A stretch of 52,021 nucleotides of DNA from assembly GCA_021776805.1 (NCBI GenBank), contig JAJFFD010000026.1, positions 1 through 52,021 of the forward strand. Reading direction: 5' to 3'. The first letter of the stretch is position 1. Every line of letters starts with the position of its first letter. This document shows, piece after piece, positions 15,209 through 23,852 of the stretch. The stretch comes from Planctomycetota bacterium. GTDB lineage: Bacteria; Planctomycetota; UBA1135; UBA2386. The notes below the pieces were generated by a model. It saw only the letters and a list, made by a program, of their open reading frames with translations, was not told the DNA's origin and did no database searches. A program made the position numbers and the translations under genes.

Positions 15209-16277
15209 GAACGAAGACTTGCTCGACTTGGCTGAGGCTTTCCTGCGCATCGCTAGTCCGATCACCGCGGAGGCCGAGATTGCCGACTGGCTCGAGGGTC
15301 GTCTACTTGCGGCCAATCATGCGCAGGTCATCCGCGCCGCGAACAGTCTCTGCGTCCTGCCGCGTGAGCCGCGTGCAGGCCAGCGCAAGTTGATGTTGAT
15401 CGGGCACCTGGACACGGTGCCCGCAGGCGCGGAGAACCCAGTGCGCCGTGAAGGGGATCGACTCTTCGGTCTCGGTGCTTCCGACATGAAGGCTGCCTGC
15501 GCTCTGATCCTCAGCTTGCTGGAGCGAAATCTGGGCGAAGCAGCGCGCCACGACTTGATCGCGGTGTTCTATTCCCGCGAGGAAGGCCCCTATGCGGAGA
15601 GTGAGATGCCGCTCATCCAAGCTGCGGCAAGGGAACACTTCGATGGGGTTGATCTCGCCATCTGCATGGAACCCACGGACAATCGCATCGAGCTGGGCTG
15701 CCTGGGAACCAGTCACTTCCGCATCGTCTTCGATGGCAGGCGCGCCCATTCTGCGCGGCCCTGGCAGGGTGACAACGCCATCCACAAGTCGGCCGGCTTG
15801 CTAGCGCGTCTTCGGGACTGGGGTCGCCGTCGCTGCGTCTTCCATGGCCTTGAGTTCTTCGAAGTGATGTCTGCCACCATGGTCGACTTTGCCGGCGCCC
15901 GCAACGTGGTTCCGGATCGCTTCGAGATCAACCTCAACTACCGTTTTGCACCTGATCGGACGGAAGCAGAAGTGCGCGCGGAAGTGGCCGACCTGGTGGC
16001 TGATGAGGCGAGTTGGGAGCTCTTGGACTTCTGTCCCGCTGGCCGGGTTTGTGGAGACAACGAGTTGCTGGCCGAACTCATCATCGCAGCCGATTCTCCC
16101 GAGACTTGTGCGAAGCAGGCCTGGACCGATGTAGGGCGTCTCTCCGGCTGGGGAATCGATGCGATCAACTACGGCCCCGGTGCTACATCGCAGGCGCATC
16201 AGGATGGGGAGTGGGTGAGTATCGCGGCGATCAAGAACTCACAGCAGGCACTGGAAGGCTGGCTCTTTGGTAGCTGA
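15201..16277 (+). CDS. dapE: Succinyl-diaminopimelate desuccinylase
   Basis: A 358-residue M20 family metallohydrolase that removes succinate from N-succinyl-LL-diaminopimelate. Two-zinc site residues are visible: GHLDTV (His and Asp near residue 70), GASDMKAA (bridging Asp), SREEGPY (catalytic and ligand Glu), MEPTD and the C-terminal SQAHQDGEW histidine. The lid-domain histidine is in RRAHSARPW. The length and motif set resemble the actinobacterial-type DapE. The GTG at 15201 overlaps the dapD stop by eight bases; a TTG at 15192 is the alternative. Cotranscribed with dapD. Confidence 0.93.
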   Translation: MSENEDLLDLAEAFLRIASPITAEAEIADWLEGRLLAANHAQVIRAANSLCVLPREPRAGQRKLMLIGHLDTVPAGAENPVRREGDRLFGLGASDMKAACALILSLLERNLGEAARHDLIAVFYSREEGPYAESEMPLIQAAAREHFDGVDLAICMEPTDNRIELGCLGTSHFRIVFDGRRAHSARPWQGDNAIHKSAGLLARLRDWGRRRCVFHGLEFFEVMSATMVDFAGARNVVPDRFEINLNYRFAPDRTEAEVRAEVADLVADEASWELLDFCPAGRVCGDNELLAELIIAADSPETCAKQAWTDVGRLSGWGIDAINYGPGATSQAHQDGEWVSIAAIKNSQQALEGWLFGS

Positions 16278-16286
16278 GCGCGTCGG

Positions 16287-16805
16287 TTAGCCGAGCACGT
16301 GGCGCGCCCATTCTTGCCAGAGATCCTGATCGATGGATCGCAGGTGCTTGTCCACCAGCCTTACCCGGCGCTGGGCTTCCTGGTGTGAGACCACTTCCGC
16401 ATCTTCGGGAATGGAAGCCCAGACCCCGAAGCCGATCTCGAAGTTGATGAGCTGGGCGAGCTCTTGCTTGTTCTTGACCTTGGCGAGGGCATCGAGAAGA
16501 CCTTGATCCACCAATGCCTGACCTGCAGGCAGGCCGGTCTTGTAATCACTGCGCCCAACCATGTAGTCCATGTTGACCGCAAAGAAGTCTGCCAGGCAGG
16601 TCATCTCGGCAGCGGAAGGGCTGGCGGGATGATCCGGATTCTCCCAGCGCGAGAGGGCAGCCTGGGTGACGCCGACCACCGCCGCCACATCCTCCTGCGA
16701 GAGATCCCGAGCGAGGCGCAGGTCGTGCAGGCGTGCAGCGATCTTGGCGACCACAGGTCTGAGTTCGCGAGGGTCCCGGCGCTTTCGGGATTTCTTGGTG
16801 GTCAT
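16287..16805 (-). CDS. XRE-family helix-turn-helix regulator
   Basis: A 172-residue protein with a basic N-terminus and a Cro/C1-type HTH at about residues 25-80 (LHDLRLARDLSQEDVAAVVGVTQAALSRWE). It is followed by a helical C-terminal region of unknown fold (about 90-172) that may sense a ligand or dimerise. It faces dapE tail to tail. The targets are unknown; a promoter-like sequence and a direct repeat precede it. Confidence 0.9.
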   Translation of the reverse strand: MTTKKSRKRRDPRELRPVVAKIAARLHDLRLARDLSQEDVAAVVGVTQAALSRWENPDHPASPSAAEMTCLADFFAVNMDYMVGRSDYKTGLPAGQALVDQGLLDALAKVKNKQELAQLINFEIGFGVWASIPEDAEVVSHQEAQRRVRLVDKHLRSIDQDLWQEWARHVLG

Positions 16806-16863
16806 CGCTCAGGGACCATCACCCATACTGGGATCCGGTCATGAAGGAGATTGGACTATGCCC

Positions 16864-16899
16864 GGTGAGGAGGCTCAATAGTTCCGCAGCGGTGAGGAG
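16864..16899. repeat. Direct repeat in the leader of the XRE gene
   Basis: GGTGAGGAG occurs at 16864-16872 and again at 16891-16899, a 27-base period. It lies between the predicted promoter and the regulator start and might be an operator, but only two copies are seen. Confidence 0.35.
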
Positions 16900-16914
16900 T
16901 TTCTACGCCGGGAA

Positions 16915-16944
16915 GTTATGCAGAAAAGTATCGTATATGCTCAA
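16915..16944 (-). promoter_or_regulatory. Candidate sigma-70 promoter for XRE gene
   Basis: On the minus strand TTGAGC (16939-16944) and CATAAC (16915-16920) are separated by 18 bases within a locally AT-rich patch. The -10 has four of six consensus bases. It would give a leader of about 100 bases. The -35 overlaps the last codons of the ubiD-type gene. Confidence 0.35.
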
Positions 16945-18713
16945 CCGCAATCAGGAATGTGATACTGGTCCCAGCGTCGGTCAACCAGATCGCTGGTCTG
17001 CGCATCGCAGGCGAGTTCATCCGGGTAACCCGGCTTCATGCGGGCGTCGATGAGGATGGGCGGCTTCCACAGAGCCTGGTTGCGACGGATCTCCTGGCCA
17101 CTGGCATGGATGTCGGCAGCGGGTTCAAAGCGGGTGAAGGTGGTCCAGAGGAAGCTCATATCCGATGCCACACAGGTCTTGGCAGAATCGACCAGGACGA
17201 GAAGCGGCCAGTCGGCGAAGGCTGACTCGCGGGCGAGTCTCGCCGGGTGGTCGACAGCATCCTCCGCTGCCTCGAGAACCAGGCATCCCCCGCAGTAGGG
17301 GACTGCTGCAGTGACGCCCGAGGGTAGGGCGCCCTTGAATTCCCGCGGCAGTTTGCGCCGCTCGTCACCGAGGCCCATGAGCAGACCCTTGCTACCCTCA
17401 TTGATCTTCGGCCCGCAGTAGTCGAGGCTGTCCATGGACAGATTGCCGAAGACGTAGAGGTCGGTTTCGAATTCCGCGCGAGCGAGCACGTGCTCTAGGG
17501 TGCGCGGGAAGTTGCGCAAGTCTACTGGCTGGTCGGTAAGCAACAGGAACTTGGTCAAGGCCAACTGTCCCTCGCCCAGGATGCGGAACGCGCTGGCCAT
17601 GGCTTCGCGCTTGTAGCGTTGTGCGACGACCGCAGCGGCAAGGCTATGGAAGCCGGTTTCGCCATAGGACCAGAGGTCCTTCACAGCGGGCATGACCAGT
17701 TTGATGCAGGGGCTGAGCAGGCGCTGCAGATAGTCGCCGATGAAGAAGTCCTCCTGCCTGGGTTTGCCGACAACGGTGGCCGCGAGGATTGGGTCAGGAC
17801 GGCGCAGAAGGCCCTTCACTTCGATGAGCGGGTAATCGTGCTTCAGGGAGTAGTAGCCGTAGTGATCACCGAAGGGGCCCTCTGGGTGCATGGCTCCTGG
17901 GGCGACTTCACCGACCAGGACGAACTCGGATCTCGCCGCGACGGGGACAGGTCCGAGGGGATTGGCGCACATTTCCAACTTGTTCCCCAGCATCAGTGAG
18001 GCGAGCAGGAGTTCCGGCACGTTCTCGGGCAGGGGGGCGATGGCTGCCAAGATCAATGCCGGTGGACCACCGATATGGATGTTGACCGGCATGGGCAGGC
18101 CCTTCTCAGCATAGGCGGCTAGATGAAAACCACCGCCCTTGCCGATCTGAGTGTGCAAGCCCATGCGTCGATCGTCGAAGCGTTGCGAGCGGTACATCCC
18201 CAGGTTGCTGCCAAGGCCATCCGGGTGCTCGGTTAGCACCAGGGGTAGGGTGATGAAGGCGCCACCATCCTCCGCCCAGGTCTTGAGTAGGGGGAGTCGA
18301 TTCAACCCCGGAGGATCGTCGACGACTGCAGTGACCGGACCGCTGCGCCGACGCTTCATGCCGATCTTGAGCAGCTTGCCGAGAGTGCCACGTTCCTGCC
18401 AGGCTCGTCCGAGGCTAGGGGGCATGAGCTTCTCTGGAAGTTGGACGATCCGTTCGATGAGTGCTTCCGGTGCGTTGCCGAAGGCCAGCTCAACTCTCCG
18501 CGGAGTGCCGAAGAGATTGGTGACCACGGGCCAGGGCGAGCCTTTGACATTGCGGAAGAGCAAGGCTGGACCGGAGTTCGCGATCACTCGGCGGTGGATC
18601 TCGGCGATCTCCAAGTTGGGATCGACTTCGCAGTCGATCTCGAGCAGCAGGCCTTCGCTGCGGAGGCGATCCAGGAAGGCGCGCAGGTCGACGGGTGCTC
18701 CGGGATCAGGCAT
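16941..18713 (-). CDS. ubiD: UbiD-family prenylated-FMN decarboxylase
   Basis: A 590-residue UbiD-type (de)carboxylase. The family uses prenylated FMN to decarboxylate aromatic acids in ubiquinone, menaquinone or aromatic breakdown pathways. Visible motifs are NLGMYR (170-175, cofactor phosphate and metal binding), the GLHTQIGKGGGFH stretch (185-197) and the EGPFGDHYGYY segment (278-288) carrying the conserved Glu and Asp. C-terminal LVLVDSAKT lies near residue 527. Length is longer than E. coli UbiD (about 500). It overlaps the end of lpxB by eight bases. Whether it serves quinone synthesis (ubiD or futalosine-type) is not decided by context; no UbiX-type prenyltransferase is in the window. 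Confidence 0.92.
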   Translation of the reverse strand: MPDPGAPVDLRAFLDRLRSEGLLLEIDCEVDPNLEIAEIHRRVIANSGPALLFRNVKGSPWPVVTNLFGTPRRVELAFGNAPEALIERIVQLPEKLMPPSLGRAWQERGTLGKLLKIGMKRRRSGPVTAVVDDPPGLNRLPLLKTWAEDGGAFITLPLVLTEHPDGLGSNLGMYRSQRFDDRRMGLHTQIGKGGGFHLAAYAEKGLPMPVNIHIGGPPALILAAIAPLPENVPELLLASLMLGNKLEMCANPLGPVPVAARSEFVLVGEVAPGAMHPEGPFGDHYGYYSLKHDYPLIEVKGLLRRPDPILAATVVGKPRQEDFFIGDYLQRLLSPCIKLVMPAVKDLWSYGETGFHSLAAAVVAQRYKREAMASAFRILGEGQLALTKFLLLTDQPVDLRNFPRTLEHVLARAEFETDLYVFGNLSMDSLDYCGPKINEGSKGLLMGLGDERRKLPREFKGALPSGVTAAVPYCGGCLVLEAAEDAVDHPARLARESAFADWPLLVLVDSAKTCVASDMSFLWTTFTRFEPAADIHASGQEIRRNQALWKPPILIDARMKPGYPDELACDAQTSDLVDRRWDQYHIPDCG

Positions 18714-20040
18714 GGTCTCGCCTCCGGCAGAAGGGCAGGATCCAACGGGCCACCCGAGCTGAGGCTCCGGGACTACCCAGTCGCTGACGCAGGTCTGCGA
18801 GTCCGTCGAGACAGGCTTGGCGCTCTTCGCCGGCGAGGAGGGCTGCCACTCGTTTGTTCACCAGTTGCCACTCGTCCTCGCTGAGCAGGGCGAACTCGCT
18901 GACGATCTCTCGTCCGGCGATCAGGTTAGCGCTGCCGAACCAGGGAATATTGAGAAGCTTGTGCAGGACGAAGCGGTTGAACCTGCCGATGACGCGGTAC
19001 ACGATGACGGTTGGCGCCCCCAGGAGGCAGCTCTCCAAGGAGCCGGTGCCGGACTTGGCAAGCACGACTGCGGCCTTGCGCAGGGCCGGGTGGATGTCGC
19101 CCTTGTGGAACTCGACGAAGTCTGCGGACTCTTCATCCAAGATGCCTTGGATCATTTCATGGCGCGCCGGGTCACGGTGGGGCAGGAGGACCCGCATGCC
19201 GGGCTGTTGTTGACGTAGGCTCCTGGCCACCCTGAGCATGCCGCGCAGGTGGGTTTCAATTTCTTTGCGGCGGCTGCCCGGCAGGATTACCAGGAGTTGT
19301 TTGTCACGCTCTTCTTCGGGTCCGGGTGTTGGCAGGGACTCGAGGAGAGGATGCCCGACGTAGCTGCATGGGATGCCCTCTGCGCCATAGAAGGCCACTT
19401 CGAAGGGGAGGATGGCGATGGTCATGTCGACAACCTTGCGATAGCGGCGCATGCGCCAGGGTGCCCAAGCCCAGTACTGCGGGACTATGTAGTGGAGCAC
19501 AGGAATGCCCCTTTTCTTGGCTGCTGCTGCCATGAGCAGATGTAGCCCAGGGTAGTCGATGAGGACGACCAGGTGCGGGCGTTCCTCGTCCAGATGCCTG
19601 ATGAAGTCGCCAAATGCCCTGACGATTCTGGGGATGTTCTTGAGGACGGGACCAACCCCCATGATCTCCTGCTCGCTGAGTGGAAACAGGAGTTTGGCGC
19701 CTTCGCTTGCCAGTCTCGCTCCTCCGAAGCAGGCCCATTCGGTCTCGCCGCCGGCAGCCTTGACTGCACGCAGAAGGTTGACTGCGTGAGCCTCGCCCGA
19801 AGCTTCGCCGACGGATATGAAGATGTGGCTGTGATTCCCTTTCGACTTGGATGCTCTCGCGAGAACTTCAGCCGGCGGATCCGTTGGGTTAATCAGTTCT
19901 GCCGATAGAGCTTCTCGCGCCTTCCTTTGCCAGGTTGAGCGATTGATGATGTAGGCGAAGGCGTGATAGGGGGATGAGATCGCTCGCCAAATCTCGCGCA
20001 GGATGACGCCGCTGATCTCCATGCGCCGTGCGAACTTCAC
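18706..20040 (-). CDS. lpxB: Lipid A disaccharide synthase
   Basis: A 444-residue GT19-family enzyme that joins UDP-2,3-diacylglucosamine and lipid X into the lipid A disaccharide. Seen are the N-terminal FISVGEASGEAHA segment (family consensus GExSGD), IDYPGLHLLMAAAAKKRG, YIVPQYWAWAPWRMRRYRK, SYVGHPL, LPGSRRKEI and AKSGTGSLE. About 70 residues precede the conserved start, longer than usual, and may be a membrane-associated helical extension. The start is a GTG at 20040 that forms a GTGA overlap with the permease stop; an ATG at 20022 is possible. Presence implies lipopolysaccharide. Confidence 0.95.
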   Translation of the reverse strand: MKFARRMEISGVILREIWRAISSPYHAFAYIINRSTWQRKAREALSAELINPTDPPAEVLARASKSKGNHSHIFISVGEASGEAHAVNLLRAVKAAGGETEWACFGGARLASEGAKLLFPLSEQEIMGVGPVLKNIPRIVRAFGDFIRHLDEERPHLVVLIDYPGLHLLMAAAAKKRGIPVLHYIVPQYWAWAPWRMRRYRKVVDMTIAILPFEVAFYGAEGIPCSYVGHPLLESLPTPGPEEERDKQLLVILPGSRRKEIETHLRGMLRVARSLRQQQPGMRVLLPHRDPARHEMIQGILDEESADFVEFHKGDIHPALRKAAVVLAKSGTGSLESCLLGAPTVIVYRVIGRFNRFVLHKLLNIPWFGSANLIAGREIVSEFALLSEDEWQLVNKRVAALLAGEERQACLDGLADLRQRLGSPGASARVARWILPFCRRRDHA

Positions 20041-20828
20041 AGGTCAGCCCTCTTGAAGAGCCGATCCGCGATCACGTAGAGAACAACTACGCTGACGGCC
20101 AGCCAAAGACTCATGCCTTGGAAGAGTTGCATGGCGCCTAGATTGCCCGCCATGATCGGGCCATAGACGTCGAAGTCGGAGAGCCGGAAGATGCTGGCCA
20201 CACGGATTTCTTGGATGAAGTAGATCGTCACCTGGCTGATCACCACGACACCGACAACGAAGGCAGCTTGTAGCTGGTTGCGTGCCAGCACAGAACAGAT
20301 CACCGTGAAGGCCAGAATGGCGAGGACGAAAAGGGAGCTTTGGATGCTCGCCAGAGTCAGTTCCCAGAATGGCAGCTGCTCGTCGATGCTGGCGCTCCAG
20401 GCCATGGCGCTCCAAGAGACCAGGAAGATCGGAATGACGACTGCCAGTGCGGCCAGGCAAAACTTGCCCGCCAGCACTCTCGAACGGGAAAGCGGGCGTG
20501 CGAGCAGGAACTCCAAGGTTTGGCATTCCCGTTCGCGGGCGATCAGGCCGGTGCCGAAGAGCACAGCAGCGGCGATGCCCATCACATTGACTCCCTTGAA
20601 GAAGACCTGCACCGCGATGTACGCCAGGTATGCGGCGCTCTCATCGCGATTGCTGATCCCTTCAATCATTCGCTGAGCGAATTCGAATGGGACCAGCCTG
20701 CCGATCGCCGGCATCTCTCCGCGTAGATTGGGCCAAAGGAGGATGGCGGGAACCAGCATCGCTTCGAGGATGAGGAGGTAGGTGAGTGCCATCCACCGGA
20801 GTTCCTTCCAGGTCTTGAGGAACATCAT
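20037..20828 (-). CDS. ABC-2 type transporter permease
   Basis: A 263-residue integral membrane protein with about six hydrophobic segments. Its ARERECQTLEFLLARPLSRSRVLAGK motif after the second segment is typical of ABC-2 permeases. The large loop between segments 1 and 2 contains a possible extracytoplasmic domain. The ATG at 20828 overlaps the ATPase stop (ATGA), and a second ATG follows directly. It is coupled downstream to lpxB by GTGA. The substrate is unknown; an envelope lipid is an inference from the neighbour only. Confidence 0.88.
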   Translation of the reverse strand: MMFLKTWKELRWMALTYLLILEAMLVPAILLWPNLRGEMPAIGRLVPFEFAQRMIEGISNRDESAAYLAYIAVQVFFKGVNVMGIAAAVLFGTGLIARERECQTLEFLLARPLSRSRVLAGKFCLAALAVVIPIFLVSWSAMAWSASIDEQLPFWELTLASIQSSLFVLAILAFTVICSVLARNQLQAAFVVGVVVISQVTIYFIQEIRVASIFRLSDFDVYGPIMAGNLGAMQLFQGMSLWLAVSVVVLYVIADRLFKRADL

Positions 20829-21712
20829 GGTTGGCCGGCCTCGGCTTTGGTTAGGAGGCTGTAGATCTCTTCCAGCCGTGTGGCTCCGACTTCGACGGAG
20901 AGGATCTTCTCTCCCGGGAGTTGGGCAAGCCAATCCATCGGGTTGCCAATGGTGCGGATCTTGATGCTCCCGTCGCCCAATCGCCGCACAAACTCGGTGC
21001 CGGTCGGTAGCTCCATCTCGCTCTGCAATCGCAGGGTGATGTCCTTGCGCAGATTCTCGCGAGCAGCTGCGACTCTCTCCTCGGCGACAGTTCGGCCCTC
21101 GAGTATGAACACGGTCCGCTCTGCCAAGGCCTCGATCTCGCTGAGGTGATGGGAGTTGAGCAGGATGGTCTTGCCGCTAGCTTTCAATCCCTCCAGGATG
21201 ATTCTGAGTTGTAGTCGCGAGCTTGCATCCAGGGCGCGATCCGGTTCGTCGAGGATGTAGAGGTCCGCGTCCGGGATGAGGCTGGCCATGAGAGCGAGTT
21301 TCTGCTTCATGCCGGAGGAGTAGCTGCCCACGCGCCGCTTCAGAGGCAAGGGAAAGGCGGCGTGCATCTCCATCGCCAGTTCTGTCTGCTGTGGGTAGAA
21401 GGAGAGGGCGAAGCGAAGGAAGTCCGCTCCGGTCATCTGTTGGTAGATGCTGGTTTCGCCTGGCAGGTAGGAGCAGCGTCGGCGGATCGCAAGGGACTCT
21501 CTGGCCGGGTCCATCCCGAGCACCTGGACGCGGCCTGAAGTCGCGAAGATCAGGCCCACGAGGATCCTCAGTGTGGTCGATTTCCCGGCACCATTGGGGC
21601 CAACGAAACCGATGAACTCCCCTGGCTTGACAAGCAGGTCAACGCGATGCAGTACGCTTGTGCTGCCAAACTGTTTCTGCAAGCCTTCTACTTGGACTAC
21701 GGCACCTGTCAT
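20825..21712 (-). CDS. ABC transporter ATP-binding protein
   Basis: A 295-residue ATPase. Walker A GPNGAGKST is near residue 38, the Q-loop is near SYLPGETSIY, the signature reads YSSGMKQK instead of LSGGQ, Walker B is LYILDEP, and the H-loop is NSHHLSEIE. The D-loop region reads DEPDRALD where the family usually has DEPTxGLD. A C-terminal extension of about 80 residues follows the core. The ATG at 21712 is chosen because the longer frame to 21823 adds 37 non-family residues. First gene of the ABC-permease-lpxB-ubiD operon; divergent from trkA. Confidence 0.92.
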   Translation of the reverse strand: MTGAVVQVEGLQKQFGSTSVLHRVDLLVKPGEFIGFVGPNGAGKSTTLRILVGLIFATSGRVQVLGMDPARESLAIRRRCSYLPGETSIYQQMTGADFLRFALSFYPQQTELAMEMHAAFPLPLKRRVGSYSSGMKQKLALMASLIPDADLYILDEPDRALDASSRLQLRIILEGLKASGKTILLNSHHLSEIEALAERTVFILEGRTVAEERVAAARENLRKDITLRLQSEMELPTGTEFVRRLGDGSIKIRTIGNPMDWLAQLPGEKILSVEVGATRLEEIYSLLTKAEAGQP

Positions 21713-21828
21713 CGGCGCATAGTGATAGCGATTCGAAGCGGGTGCTGCGAGCGAATCCGGCGAGCCTGGAAGGGGGAATCCGCTGTTGCATTCCCTGGGT
21801 CCAGGGTTGAAGGTGAGGGCCAAGAGCC

Positions 21829-23169
21829 ATGAACATCCTCATCGTCGGGCTGGGAGAGGTCGGTTCCCATCTGGCCAAAGTCCTTTCAACGGAAGGGCAC
21901 TCGGTGACCGTGATCGATGCGGACAGGCATCGGATGCGCCACGTGACCGAGGCCATGGACGTGCATGCGGTGACCGGAGACGGTTCGCGGCCGGACATCT
22001 TGGACAAGGCCAATGCGGATGAGGCGGACTTGCTGCTGGCTGTCTCGAATGATGACAACGTCAACATGTTGAGCTGCCTGTTCGGTAAGCGGATCGGGGC
22101 CAAGCGGACGGTCCTCCGCGTGAAGGACATGACTCCCTTCCATAGTTTCCGCACTTTCTTCCGCAAGAACCTGATGTTCGATCTGGTGCTGTCACTGGAG
22201 GACCTGGCGGCGGAAGAGATCGTGAAGACGATTCGCCAAAACCAGGCGGTGGGCGTGGAGAACTTCGCGGAAGGCAAGATCCAGATGCGGCGCCTGCGGT
22301 TGAGCGATGATTCGGTCTTGCTCGACGTGCCTGTCAAGGATCTGAAGATTCCACAGGGCATGCTGATTACCGCGATCGATCGTAACCGCTCGGTGATCAT
22401 CCCCAGCGGCGACGACGTCTGTCGCGCTGGTGACGATGTCTTCGTTCTCGGCGAACCCAAGGCAATTGCTGCCTTTGAGAAGAAGACGGGCATGCGCTCG
22501 ACTTTCCTCCGGACTGTCGTGATGTTCGGCGGATCGAGCGTGGTTACGCAACTCAGCAGGGCTCTCGCGCGTCTGCATGTGGAAACCAGGATCATCGTTC
22601 CGGATCGAGGTGAGGCTGAGGCCTTGGCTGCCAGTCTGGACGGTGTGGTGGTTCTGCACGGCGACGGGACGGATCTCAGCCTCCTGCGCGAGGAGCACGT
22701 CGGAGATGTGGATGCCTTCTTGGGCTTGTCCGATATCGACGAACAGAATCTCATGTCTTGTCAGCTCGCACGCAGCCTCGGTGTAGCGCGCACAGTTGCA
22801 CTCGTGCACAAGCCGGACTACGTGTCCATCTACCAGCAACTGGGTATCGATGTCGCTGTTTCGCCGCGTCAGCTATGTGCCAATAGGATTCTGTCCTTTG
22901 TGCGCAGCGGTAGTGTGAGCACGATCGCGACCATCGAAGAGGGGCAGGCAGAAGTGCTCGAGCTGGAGGTCAAGTCCGGTAGCAAGCTGGTCGGCAAGAA
23001 GATGCGCGAGGCGGGCTTCCCCCGCGGCTGTGTCATTGGCGCCATCTCTCGACAGGGAGGCAGTATTCTGATCCCACGCGGCGAGGATGAGTTCGAAGCG
23101 TTGGATAACCTGGTCGTCTTCGCCCTCAACGAGGTTGTCGATCAGGTCACCAAGATGACCAAGGGCTAG
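21829..23169 (+). CDS. trkA: TrkA-like potassium uptake regulatory protein
   Basis: A 446-residue cytoplasmic gating subunit of Trk/Ktr potassium transport. It has two tandem RCK units: the first Rossmann domain starts MNILIVGLGEVGSHLAKVL (1-120) and is followed by a TrkA-C domain. The second Rossmann domain starts at TVVMFGGSSVVTQLSRAL (about 225-345) and is followed by a second TrkA-C domain (about 365-446). The first NAD loop (GLGEVG) is intact. The second (GGSSVV) is degenerate, as in many TrkA proteins. No TrkH membrane partner is adjacent. It ends with a four-base convergent overlap with the next gene. Confidence 0.94.
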   Translation: MNILIVGLGEVGSHLAKVLSTEGHSVTVIDADRHRMRHVTEAMDVHAVTGDGSRPDILDKANADEADLLLAVSNDDNVNMLSCLFGKRIGAKRTVLRVKDMTPFHSFRTFFRKNLMFDLVLSLEDLAAEEIVKTIRQNQAVGVENFAEGKIQMRRLRLSDDSVLLDVPVKDLKIPQGMLITAIDRNRSVIIPSGDDVCRAGDDVFVLGEPKAIAAFEKKTGMRSTFLRTVVMFGGSSVVTQLSRALARLHVETRIIVPDRGEAEALAASLDGVVVLHGDGTDLSLLREEHVGDVDAFLGLSDIDEQNLMSCQLARSLGVARTVALVHKPDYVSIYQQLGIDVAVSPRQLCANRILSFVRSGSVSTIATIEEGQAEVLELEVKSGSKLVGKKMREAGFPRGCVIGAISRQGGSILIPRGEDEFEALDNLVVFALNEVVDQVTKMTKG

Positions 23170-23828
23170 CGCACGATTGAGATGCCGTCTGGGCGGTACT
23201 TGGGCTCGGGAACCTCTGGGTAGAGCTTGGGAACCATCAGCGCCTCACGCATTCTGTCGGTCCCGGCAAAGGCGACGTACTTGTCCGAGCCGATGTTGAT
23301 CTCCGCGGAGACGAGGCCGACGAAGAGGAGCTTCTGCCGCTCATCGCGGAGGAAAAGGCCCGCGCCCGGGGGCAGGGGCTGCCCCGGATTCTCGAGAATG
23401 TCGCCGGCGAAGTTCTCGCCCTGAGCGAGTTTGACCGGGACCTCGCTCACACCTTCGGGTGAAAACACCATGGCGAAGATGCGATCAGCCTGCATCAGGT
23501 CGCGAGGCAAGACATGGATGTTGTTGGTCTGCAGGTCGATCTTGGCGTTATAGAGGATGCTGCCTGCCGGCTCGATATAGCCGTCCTCGACAACCAGTGT
23601 CGGGCCAAGCCAGTAGTAAACGCGACATGGGCCCGCTTGGGCGGTGCGGCCGAGGAAGAGGATGCCCTCGCGGGTGGTTGCTCCGTACTCAATTCCGCCA
23701 CGGGTCTCAATACGGGCAATCGGGCGGTTGCGATCGGGCATGGGTGCCGTCGAAAACAGATGCGCTGTGCAAGAGCAGGCCAGGAGGCACAGCAGCAGAT
23801 AACAGAATGTCTTGCTCGCAAAACTCAA
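23166..23828 (-). CDS. Lipoprotein of unknown function
   Basis: A 220-residue protein with leader MSFASKTFCYLLLCLLACSC; the lipobox is LLACSC or LACS-C. The mature part is mixed beta, with no recognised domain. It begins near RPIARIETRGGIEYG and ends in KLYPEVPEPKYRPDG. It lies just after the HEGWH hydrolase gene on the same strand (24 bases), so the two are probably cotranscribed. Confidence 0.75.
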   Translation of the reverse strand: MSFASKTFCYLLLCLLACSCTAHLFSTAPMPDRNRPIARIETRGGIEYGATTREGILFLGRTAQAGPCRVYYWLGPTLVVEDGYIEPAGSILYNAKIDLQTNNIHVLPRDLMQADRIFAMVFSPEGVSEVPVKLAQGENFAGDILENPGQPLPPGAGLFLRDERQKLLFVGLVSAEINIGSDKYVAFAGTDRMREALMVPKLYPEVPEPKYRPDGISIVR

Positions 23829-23852
23829 CTCATGCCTCCCTGGCTCGCATCG

